A stretch of 8,679 bases of DNA from Chloroflexota bacterium (GTDB lineage: Bacteria; Chloroflexota; Anaerolineae; Anaerolineales; Villigracilaceae). Below are positions 1 through 5,764 of the stretch, piece after piece. Positions within the stretch are counted from its first letter, which is position 1, and every line of letters begins with the position of its first letter. The stretch is from contig JAKAMM010000059.1 of assembly GCA_021812905.1 (NCBI GenBank), positions 1-8,679 on the forward strand, in the 5' to 3' direction. The notes under the pieces were generated by a model. It was not told the origin of the DNA. It ran no database searches and was given only the letters and a program-made list of their open reading frames with translations. The translations under genes were made by a program, and so were the position numbers.

Positions 1-411
1 GGCGCTGATCAGGCGGCTGCCAATTGCCAACATTGGATCACTGTCTTTCGCAGAGGCAATCAAGGATGGCAGGCGATTGGATGGCATCAAAACATAACCA
101 GAGCTGCGTAGATCCACAGAACCCAAAGCGCGCCAACGTGAGTGCTGGCCGGTCATCGCCGCCCAGGCTTGCACGACTCCCTCGGCGGTATTAGGTGGAA
201 GAAATAATCGAACACGCAGCCCTTTTGGCGATGCAATCCACTCAATCACAGCAGGATATGGAAGCTGCCCGATCCAACTCATTACCTGAGCACGCAAATC
301 ATCCAGTGCGTGGGGGGCAAAGAGCAATTCCCAACCCTGCCATTGCCCATTACACAAAGGACAATCTTTTGGGTTCGACGCAAACTCGTATCCGCATTTC
401 ATACAGATCAT
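1..411 (-). CDS. Zinc-ribbon protein, N-terminal part only (gene runs off the window)
   Basis: The frame is open for 137 codons from ATG 411-409 to the window edge with no stop, so only the N-terminus is visible. Residues 3, 6, 17 and 20 are cysteines in a CxxC-x10-CxxC pattern, a compact zinc ribbon. After a Trp-rich linker, residues about 53-137 read as an alternating alpha/beta region (IEWIASPKGLRVRLFLPP, then several helices) with no membrane segment. The start is well supported. An AGGAG Shine-Dalgarno sits 7 bases upstream (plus 419-423), and the ATG overlaps the TGA of the preceding VirB4-like gene in ATGA, so the two are probably translationally coupled. Position directly after a VirB4-type ATPase suggests a transfer component, possibly a VirD4/HerA-like coupling ATPase whose ATPase domain lies outside. 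That role is a guess from context. The family is not recognised. Confidence 0.82.
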   Translation of the reverse strand, partial: MICMKCGYEFASNPKDCPLCNGQWQGWELLFAPHALDDLRAQVMSWIGQLPYPAVIEWIASPKGLRVRLFLPPNTAEGVVQAWAAMTGQHSRWRALGSVDLRSSGYVLMPSNRLPSLIASAKDSDPMLAIGSRLISA

Positions 412-2153
412 CGCGGTACTCCTGTTGCGCCCAATTGCTTCCAGAATTGGATCCACGTAGAAGGGATCGAGACTAACACAGGGAACAACGCACCTCGTCC
501 ACCAGAAGGCGCGGCGAGGAATACACGCGGTGGTAATCGTGATGTGATTTCTGTATTCCTGCGCGCTTCACTTTCTGGAATGCCGAGAGACCGATAGAAG
601 GCAAAGGCCTCATCCGGTCCAAGCCGGCCAATGAATGAAGTCGATGCAAGGCTCAATGAAGTTGGGTTCTTCATCAGGTTAGGAGGTAGGTGGGTAATAA
701 GCGTCACACCGACTCCGCGCTTACGCGCTCGCCGTCCCAGTTCATCCAACAAATCGGTGAACGGGCCGCTGCGCAACAACCGCCAGCCTTCATCGATGAA
801 GATGTCCATAGGCTGTTTGCCAATCGTGACTGCGTGATATAGGAACCAGGCCAGGACCGAATGCACAATGGCGCGGTTCTCTTCACGTAATGAAGACAGA
901 TCGAAGTTCCACCATTGACCTGCAGGGAAATGAGGAGATAACAAGGCTTTGGGTCTATCGAAGAAACCTTCAAATAACCCACCGCGCATGAAGGGTCGCA
1001 ATAATGCCAACGGCATGGCTGCTTCGGGTGCATTGATCGTTCCCAGTGTTTCAACGAACTCTGCAATGGACATCGGGCCGGGCCTGCGTTCCCATCTTCT
1101 TTTCACTGCTTCATGCAAGGCTGCCTGCACGCCGGGAGAAAGAACAGACTCACCAGCAAGTGCCGCAATAAGAAATCTCGTTGCCAACAATAACTCTGCC
1201 GGATTCTCTCCTTGGAAGGGATGGATGAGGCACGTATCTTTGTCTTCTGGAATGCCAGCCGGCACGACTTTCCCTCCAACCGCTTCACACAGTTTATTAT
1301 TCTCACCTTCTGGATCAATGGAGATCACTGTGCGTCCCTGCAATAACCGTTGCAGCATGATCCAACGCAGGAGGCTGGTCTTGCCCGCACCTGGTTCACC
1401 CAGGATCAAAGTAGTTGCATGTGGCGGAGGTGAGACGGCGGGATCGAGGCCCTTGGTAAAAGAAAAATGCACATCACGTCCATCTCTTGCATGGGTACCG
1501 ATCCAGACTGAATCTTCCGCCGGCAACACTTGGCGTGACGGGACAGGCAACAATGGAAGTGTTTCTTCCAGAAAAAGAGTAGGTTCATCCAAGCCGGGAA
1601 ACAATTTGCCCCCGGGTTGGAAATGATGCAGGGCACGTTCTGCAATATAGAAGAGCCTTTGTGCGGTAAGTCCACGAGCGCGTAAATTTGATTCGATCAC
1701 TCGTCGTGCCGCTTCAGCTTCCTCAAAGCGATTGCGTTCAACAAAGAGTGCGGTCATTAGTGCAATTTGAAAGGCAGGCTTGCCGAAGGTGAGTTCAGAC
1801 TCAGCCGCGTCCATCGCATGATCCGCGGAACGTTCTGCCATCGAAGGTCGGCGACCAGTCTTTTCAGCCAGCGCCATCATGAAGCCTTCGAAGAGTGTGC
1901 GTCGCGCCCGCAACGAACCGCGCAATACATCGGGTGGCTCCCGGCGTATGGTCAATGAGTAAATTACTGGCAAGTTGGGATAGAAGACATCTGCGGTGAG
2001 TCTTGACCAGGGGTGATCTGCCATACCTGGTACGCCGCTGCCACGCGCGGAAAGAGGCAGTAGGTAGCCACCTGGAAAGAGCAGGTGATCTTCCAATACT
2101 TCCACGGCTTCAGAAGCAATGGATGCGGCAAATTGATCTTGTAGTTCAGGCAT
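408..2153 (-). CDS. VirB4-like conjugation/secretion ATPase, C-terminal ATPase portion (separated from its N-terminus)
   Basis: This 581-aa protein carries the motor domain of the VirB4/TraC/TrbE family, the ATPases that energise type IV secretion at the inner membrane. Visible motifs are Walker A GEPGAGKTS (252-260), the VirB4-like strand IDPEGE (279-284), Walker B MDIFIDEGW (449-457), an Arg-rich helix (474-479) and the following strand VGVTLITHLP (481-490). Residues 1-210 are a helical pre-ATPase region. The usual VirB4 N-terminal domain is absent here but is encoded at 4314-3796, beyond the AbiE cassette. The ATG at 2153 has no Shine-Dalgarno (GCACCC precedes it), and the frame stays open upstream to a TGA at 2223-2225 without ATG, GTG or TTG. 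This fits a gene cut at its 5' side. Its 3' end overlaps the next gene in ATGA. Family assignment is firm. Whether it is expressed is unclear. Confidence 0.88.
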   Translation of the reverse strand: MPELQDQFAASIASEAVEVLEDHLLFPGGYLLPLSARGSGVPGMADHPWSRLTADVFYPNLPVIYSLTIRREPPDVLRGSLRARRTLFEGFMMALAEKTGRRPSMAERSADHAMDAAESELTFGKPAFQIALMTALFVERNRFEEAEAARRVIESNLRARGLTAQRLFYIAERALHHFQPGGKLFPGLDEPTLFLEETLPLLPVPSRQVLPAEDSVWIGTHARDGRDVHFSFTKGLDPAVSPPPHATTLILGEPGAGKTSLLRWIMLQRLLQGRTVISIDPEGENNKLCEAVGGKVVPAGIPEDKDTCLIHPFQGENPAELLLATRFLIAALAGESVLSPGVQAALHEAVKRRWERRPGPMSIAEFVETLGTINAPEAAMPLALLRPFMRGGLFEGFFDRPKALLSPHFPAGQWWNFDLSSLREENRAIVHSVLAWFLYHAVTIGKQPMDIFIDEGWRLLRSGPFTDLLDELGRRARKRGVGVTLITHLPPNLMKNPTSLSLASTSFIGRLGPDEAFAFYRSLGIPESEARRNTEITSRLPPRVFLAAPSGGRGALFPVLVSIPSTWIQFWKQLGATGVPR

Positions 2154-2166
2154 GGGTGCATGATAT

Positions 2167-2191
2167 AAAAAAATACGGATGGGTGATCCGT
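2167..2191 (-). terminator. Terminator-like hairpin and T-tract on the minus strand
   Basis: Read on the minus strand, ACGGAT, a 5-base CACCC loop and ATCCGT form a perfect 6-bp stem (2191-2175). It is followed by one A and then seven Ts (2173-2167), the form of a short intrinsic terminator. It would stop minus-strand transcription arriving across the AbiE cassette, just before the VirB4 ATPase portion. The stem is short, and the stretch is also open in the frame of that gene, so it could be a remnant of coding sequence. No plus-strand T-tract is present. Confidence 0.5.
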
Positions 2192-2227
2192 CCGTGTCGG
2201 TAAGAAAACATTTAAAAGCGAATCATC

Positions 2228-2253
2228 CAGTTTCAATTTTGGAATTGAGACTG
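2228..2253. repeat. 11-bp imperfect inverted repeat between the VirB4 fragment and the AbiE promoter
   Basis: CAGTTTCAATT (2228-2238) and AATTGAGACTG (2243-2253) pair over 11 positions around a TTGG loop, with a single T-G wobble. No T-run follows on either strand, so it is not an intrinsic terminator. The motif GGTCTGTCCCC begins about ten bases after it on the plus strand. Together they resemble a short mobile-element end or a REP-type dispersed palindrome, but no second copy is in the window. Function unknown. Confidence 0.45.
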
Positions 2254-2302
2254 TGAGCCAGGTCTGTCCCCTTCCTCTACAAAAGAAATAAAGAATACTG
2301 GT

Positions 2303-2331
2303 TTTACGAATATGCTTATTTGGATTATAAT
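2303..2331 (+). promoter_or_regulatory. Promoter of the AbiE-type toxin-antitoxin operon
   Basis: A consensus -10 box TATAAT (2326-2331) lies 17 bp downstream of TTTACG (2303-2308), a 4-of-6 match to the -35 consensus. A sigma70-type start would fall around 2338, the A of the antitoxin ATG, so the message should be leaderless or nearly so. No Shine-Dalgarno is suitably placed before that ATG, which agrees. The -35 and start site both lie inside the arms of a large palindrome, so repression by AbiEi is likely. Confidence 0.72.
2318..2327 (+). repeat. Left copy of a 10-bp direct repeat flanking the AbiE coding region
   Basis: ATTTGGATTA occurs here and again at 3808-3817 in the same orientation. 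This copy lies in the promoter spacer and -10 box of the AbiE operon. The match does not extend on either side. It could mark a duplication or recombination point at the cassette ends, or be chance in AT-rich DNA. Confidence 0.35.
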
Positions 2332-2337
2332 ACAAGC

Positions 2338-2949
2338 ATGTTTGTAAAAAGTGCAGAAAACCCAATTGAAATTATTCGAAGCATTCTGGCAAACCAGAAT
2401 GGAATCCTATTCACCTCTGACCTGCTCAAACATGGAATTCCGAGAACTTATCTTTCCATCATGGAAAAGAATGGTGAGATTGAGCGGGTTTCCAGGGGAG
2501 TTTATTCAGTCCCCGGGAAGATCATGGATGAGATGGTTGGGATTCAGGCGAGATACAAGCGAGCGATCTTCTCCCACGAAACAGCAGCATACCTTCTGGA
2601 TCTGACCGACCGGACGCCGCTTTTTTATTCTGTGACCGTCCCGGCTGGATATAATGCGACCTCCCTGAAAGCAGGTGGAGCTAGGGTGTATTTTGTAAAT
2701 CGCGGTCTATATCCATTGGGATCGATCATCGCAAAATCGCCTCACGGGAACGAGATTATGATCTTTAATCTTGAAAGAACGATCTGTGATTTATTGCGGA
2801 ACAGAAACCAGATCGATGTTCAACAGATCAACGCATCACTGAAGCGCTATGTCGGGAAAGAAGATAGAAATTTGGATTTGCTCTATAACTATGCAAAGAA
2901 ATTCGGCATTCAAAAAATCATCAGGGAATATATTGAGGTACTTCTATGA
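2338..2949 (+). CDS. abiEi: AbiEi-family antitoxin / transcriptional autorepressor
   Basis: The protein is 203 aa from ATG 2338. A winged-helix region spans about 7-58 (NPIEIIRSILANQNGILFTS, then LKHGIPRTYLSIMEKNGEIERV and RGVYSVPG), typical of AbiEi_4-type N-terminal domains. The C-terminal domain has the hallmarks FSHETAAYLLDL (78-89) and FNLERTICDLLR (143-154). In type IV toxin-antitoxin systems AbiEi neutralises the nucleotidyltransferase AbiEii without stable complex formation and represses the operon. ATG 2338 is chosen over the in-frame TTG at 2320. That TTG lies within the promoter, upstream of the predicted transcription start, and has no ribosome binding site. The stop overlaps the toxin ATG in ATGA. 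The cassette faces opposite to all neighbours and is visibly AT-richer, which indicates acquisition. Family assignment is confident from motifs. Activity is untested. Confidence 0.88.
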   Translation: MFVKSAENPIEIIRSILANQNGILFTSDLLKHGIPRTYLSIMEKNGEIERVSRGVYSVPGKIMDEMVGIQARYKRAIFSHETAAYLLDLTDRTPLFYSVTVPAGYNATSLKAGGARVYFVNRGLYPLGSIIAKSPHGNEIMIFNLERTICDLLRNRNQIDVQQINASLKRYVGKEDRNLDLLYNYAKKFGIQKIIREYIEVLL

Positions 2950-3770
2950 GTAAGGCAATGCAGTTAAAGGATCAAATAAAAAACATTGCATTTAAAAACC
3001 ACGTGCCGGCTCAAGCTGTCCTGCAGAACTTCATGCTTGAACGTTTATTGGAACGGATTTCAATTTCAAAATACAAGGATAAGGTTGTACTTAAGGGTGG
3101 AATGCTGATTGCTGCAATGGTTGGGATCGGCAGCAGAACAACAATGGACATGGATGCAACCTTGCGGGGATACCCTCTTTCAGAAGAAACGATCCGGGCT
3201 GCATTCGCGGAAATTTGTGCCATCCAGTTGGAAGATGAAGTAACACTGGCATTGAACCAGGTCACACCCATCCGGGATCAGGATGAATATGGCGGGTACA
3301 GGGTCTCCATAATTGCAACATACGAAACAATTAATACGCCTTTGAAGATCGATGTCACCACCGGCGATATTATTACACCGGAAGCCATCCGCTATAGTCT
3401 TTATTCAAATTTTGAAAACAAGCGGATCGAGATCTGGGCCTATAACAGTGAAACAATCCTAGCGGAAAAAGTGGAGACCATCCTGCGGAGAAGTGTGCTC
3501 AATACCCGCCCAAGGGATTTTTACGATGTATACATTCTGATAAAAACCCTGCGCCCTGCAATCCACAAGAAAGTCTTTAGAACCGCACTGAACGCCACCT
3601 CTGAAAAAAGGGGCTCGCTTGCCGCCCTGCAAGACAAGGAAAAAATATTACGTACCATCCAATCTGATGCAATCATACGGCAACGATGGGAGCGGTATTG
3701 CAAGGATAATTATTACGCAAAGGGGATCAACTTTGACGATGTTATGGAAATATTGATCGATATCATCTAA
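2946..3770 (+). CDS. abiEii: AbiEii-family nucleotidyltransferase toxin
   Basis: This 274-aa protein belongs to the AbiEii/AbiGii toxin family, whose DNA-polymerase-beta-like fold transfers nucleotides; several relatives modify tRNA and cause growth arrest. Visible motifs are LKGG (49-52), the catalytic GSRTTMDMD (62-70, aspartates 68 and 70), a third acidic strand KIDVTTGD (134-141, D136), AEKVETILRR (173-182, with the conserved Lys 175) and RPRDFYDVY (188-196). All expected active-site positions are present, so the toxin looks intact. ATG 2946 overlaps the antitoxin stop in ATGA and has a GAGG Shine-Dalgarno at 2935-2938, 7 bases upstream, giving coupled translation. No clear terminator follows the TAA. 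The gene runs convergently toward the VirB4 N-terminal ORF, whose stop is only 25 bases away. AbiE systems act in phage defence and in stabilising mobile DNA. Confidence 0.92.
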   Translation: MSKAMQLKDQIKNIAFKNHVPAQAVLQNFMLERLLERISISKYKDKVVLKGGMLIAAMVGIGSRTTMDMDATLRGYPLSEETIRAAFAEICAIQLEDEVTLALNQVTPIRDQDEYGGYRVSIIATYETINTPLKIDVTTGDIITPEAIRYSLYSNFENKRIEIWAYNSETILAEKVETILRRSVLNTRPRDFYDVYILIKTLRPAIHKKVFRTALNATSEKRGSLAALQDKEKILRTIQSDAIIRQRWERYCKDNYYAKGINFDDVMEILIDII

Positions 3771-3795
3771 TAAGGTTGCTCGTGCTGGAAGTTTT

Positions 3796-4314
3796 TCATC
3801 CACTCAGATTTGGATTAAGCACCCAGCGGAATAATGAACCAATAGCTCTCTGATCCAGATAACGAACACGCAATCCAAAGCCAGCACATAACCCACTCAA
3901 GCCCTCCCACCAGGCCAGGCCTTCATTGCCCGGTAACACAAATTCCAAGACCGTGCGACGAACAAAAGGCAGAGAGTATTCCTGAACACCCAGCAATAAT
4001 CCCTGATGCAGAATATCCAATCCTTCAACCCCAGGTGTTTTCCATTGCTGTACTTGATTCTGAAAGGCTAGGCGTGGTTCGGGGTCCGGCCAGAATAACT
4101 GCATGAGTCTGAGAGTCCAACTAGGTTGCATCGAAGATAATATCGCCTGATAAGCCTCCTGCGGTCTTACTTCTGGTCGATCTGGATCTGCGTACACTTC
4201 GGCAAACAAACGCCTTGTGTCATCTTCGCCAATTAGGGCTGCATGTGCGCCGACCTGGATAAAACCCTTTGACAATACAAAGGTGCGCGTCGAACCAATT
4301 GTTTGCTCGGTCAC
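3796..4314 (-). CDS. VirB4-like N-terminal domain (detached from the ATPase portion)
   Basis: This 172-aa product resembles the N-terminal domain of VirB4-family ATPases. It has an opening strand (FVLSKGFIQVG, 12-22), a region on conserved aromatic residues and a polar linker (55-115), then the strand RRTVLEFVLPG (119-129). Next comes a helix around WWEGLSGLCAGFGL (135-148) and the closing YLDQRAIGSLFRWVLNPNL (152-170), matching the family's final helix ending in an NP motif. It has no Walker motifs. Translation starts at GTG 4314-4312, overlapping the TAG of the upstream ATPase gene by one base (TAGTG), with AGGGG 8 bases upstream. The reading frame ends in TGA just where the AbiE cassette begins. 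The VirB4 ATPase portion resumes on the same strand at 2153. Together the parts total 753 aa, against 789 for Agrobacterium VirB4. It is most likely a 5' gene fragment left by insertion, though a natural split gene is possible. Confidence 0.78.
   Translation of the reverse strand: MTEQTIGSTRTFVLSKGFIQVGAHAALIGEDDTRRLFAEVYADPDRPEVRPQEAYQAILSSMQPSWTLRLMQLFWPDPEPRLAFQNQVQQWKTPGVEGLDILHQGLLLGVQEYSLPFVRRTVLEFVLPGNEGLAWWEGLSGLCAGFGLRVRYLDQRAIGSLFRWVLNPNLSG
3808..3817 (+). repeat. Right copy of the 10-bp direct repeat flanking the AbiE coding region
   Basis: This is the second copy of ATTTGGATTA, located within the last codons of the VirB4 N-terminal ORF (the LNPNL stretch on the minus strand). It sits 1490 bp from the left copy, just outside the toxin stop codon and at the apparent breakpoint of the VirB4 gene. 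Confidence 0.35.
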
Positions 4315-5762
4315 TACATCATCCCCTTGAAAATGGATTCAGGAATATTCAGATCCGTTGCCCGAAAGCCAGGTCGCATGGGACGATTGCCAGTGGGTAA
4401 TAATCCTTTGCCCTGCTCAAATTTAAATAAGGGAGAGAAGGATGGACGCGCGGCTGTGCGTTCCACGATGGTGGAGACCTCCACAATCTCACGCACGATC
4501 TGTCCATGCTGTGGGTTGCGCTCGATATATACGGCAGCGGTGATTGCTTCTGCAAACGATTGGGCAATCTGAATCTCGGACATGCGCGCCGCGTCTGGAT
4601 GAGCCTGCACTACTTGTAGAAAACGCGGCCAGACATGTTCGGCGCTGGTGGCATGAATGGTAAAAGCGGAATGCCCATGTCCTGTTGCAGCTGCACGAAT
4701 GAGTTCCCAGGCCTCCGCCCCACGCGCCTCGCCAATCACCACGCCGTGCGGACGCGAACGCAAAGCAGAACGAATCAGGTCATACATGGTGACCGGCGGC
4801 GGGCCGCCGCGAATTTCAGGACGTGTCACGGTGTAAATGATATTGCCTGTGTCGCTCTTTCCATCTCCATTCCAACCATTCAGGATAATCTCATTACTAT
4901 CCTCAACAATGAACAAACGAATGGCACCGCGCGGGTAATAGTCCAGCATTTCCTGTAATATTCTTTGACCGACAAAGGTCTTGCCCGAACCTGTTGTGCC
5001 TGCAATCACCAATGTACCGCCATGCACCATGACACTCAACAAGTAGTTCGCGGCTTCAGGTGTGAGAATGCCATTGCCACGCGGGAAATCTTTTGGATCA
5101 AATTTGGGACGCGGTACGGGCGGGAGTCTATTTTGGCAAAGTAGTGCGAGACTCCCTTGTGTGAGATCGGATGCTGTTCGGTAATTCGAGATACGCAACG
5201 TGATCGTATCGCCATAAGGCGAAGCAGGCGGCATGATGTAATTGATACGCACACCTTTTCGGCGAACGGTTCCATCCACAAGCGGGACCATGACCTGCAA
5301 CATGGCATCGGCAATAGGGTAATCTGGCGTCGGCGCGCGCTGCCCGGCCCGGTCGATCATGACCCGCAAGGCATCGCCAATTCCATCCGGCGCTCGACCT
5401 GCATATTCCCAGCCATTGGTGGTCGTGTACACATGGATATGTCCGAGGTTGATGGCGATGTCTTCGATATCGGAACGTGCAATCAGTTCGAGCAAGGGAC
5501 CCATACCGGATAAATCGCCGATCAAACGCAGAATATATTCCTGCGGCAGCGCAACGCCAGCATCGACTGCCCGCGAACTCACTTCTTCAAAGGCCTTGCG
5601 TGCTAAGGCTTCAATTTCAATGGATGTCATGTTGCGCTGTAGCGATTCAATTGCCTTCTTCGCGCGTCCTTCTTCAGCCAGAATATTCCACCAGTGTTCC
5701 ATCTCATCGGATGAACGCGCATCGCTAACGGGCTTTAGTGTCTTGCCAGTGATATCAAACAT
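4314..5762 (-). CDS. Secretion traffic ATPase of the TadA/CpaF/VirB11 family
   Basis: This 482-aa cytoplasmic hexameric-type ATPase would drive pilus assembly or substrate transfer. The N-terminal domain (about 80-190) carries GMGPLLELIARSDIEDIAIN and DGTVRRKGVRINYIMPP, as in CpaF/TadA. The motor domain has Walker A GTTGSGKT (255-262), Asp box IVEDSNEI (285-292), Walker B region RPHGVVIGEARGAEAW (337-352) and His box GHGHSAFTIHATS (361-373). All key residues are present, so it looks active. The length fits TadA/CpaF better than the roughly 340-aa VirB11. It follows the TadZ-like gene with a TAA-CC-ATG spacing of two bases and a weak GGGA ribosome binding site. It overlaps the next gene in TAGTG. 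In Tad loci TadB and TadC usually follow; here a VirB4-type gene does, so the exact machine is uncertain. Confidence 0.93.
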   Translation of the reverse strand: MFDITGKTLKPVSDARSSDEMEHWWNILAEEGRAKKAIESLQRNMTSIEIEALARKAFEEVSSRAVDAGVALPQEYILRLIGDLSGMGPLLELIARSDIEDIAINLGHIHVYTTTNGWEYAGRAPDGIGDALRVMIDRAGQRAPTPDYPIADAMLQVMVPLVDGTVRRKGVRINYIMPPASPYGDTITLRISNYRTASDLTQGSLALLCQNRLPPVPRPKFDPKDFPRGNGILTPEAANYLLSVMVHGGTLVIAGTTGSGKTFVGQRILQEMLDYYPRGAIRLFIVEDSNEIILNGWNGDGKSDTGNIIYTVTRPEIRGGPPPVTMYDLIRSALRSRPHGVVIGEARGAEAWELIRAAATGHGHSAFTIHATSAEHVWPRFLQVVQAHPDAARMSEIQIAQSFAEAITAAVYIERNPQHGQIVREIVEVSTIVERTAARPSFSPLFKFEQGKGLLPTGNRPMRPGFRATDLNIPESIFKGMM

Positions 5763-5764
5763 GG

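Larger units (their letters stand above)
2302..2349. promoter_or_regulatory. Probable AbiEi operator: 16-bp imperfect inverted repeat around the promoter
   Basis: The left arm 2302-2317 (TTTTACGAATATGCTT) and right arm 2334-2349 (AAGCATGTTTGTAAAA) are inverted copies matching at 14 of 16 positions. Both differences are transitions. The 16-bp spacer holds most of the -10 box, the left arm covers the -35 and the right arm covers the start codon. Arm centres are 32 bp apart, about three helical turns, so two subunits could sit on one face of the DNA. AbiEi proteins are known to autorepress through inverted repeats at their promoters. The assignment here is inferred. Confidence 0.62.

Noticed and set aside
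949..1626. 225-aa plus-strand ORF
   Set aside because: It lies wholly opposite the VirB4 ATPase coding sequence, with low-complexity unstructured composition and no recognisable domain; it is a shadow frame.
2320..2337. TTG start adding six residues to the AbiEi protein
   Set aside because: It lies in the promoter spacer and -10 box, upstream of the predicted transcription start, with no ribosome binding site.
1964..2365. 133-aa minus-strand ORF spanning the junction
   Set aside because: Its lower part is out of frame with the VirB4 ATPase gene and its upper part crosses the AbiE promoter. It is not a gene as such, though its middle may hold decayed VirB4 sequence.
3771..3795. Terminator for the AbiE operon
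   Set aside because: A run of Ts occurs at 3792-3796 but no convincing hairpin precedes it.
2223..3802. TCATCCA direct repeat at 2223-2229 and 3796-3802 as a target-site duplication
   Set aside because: Seven bases are expected by chance in flanks this long, and joining at the repeat would leave an in-frame stop in the VirB4 gene.
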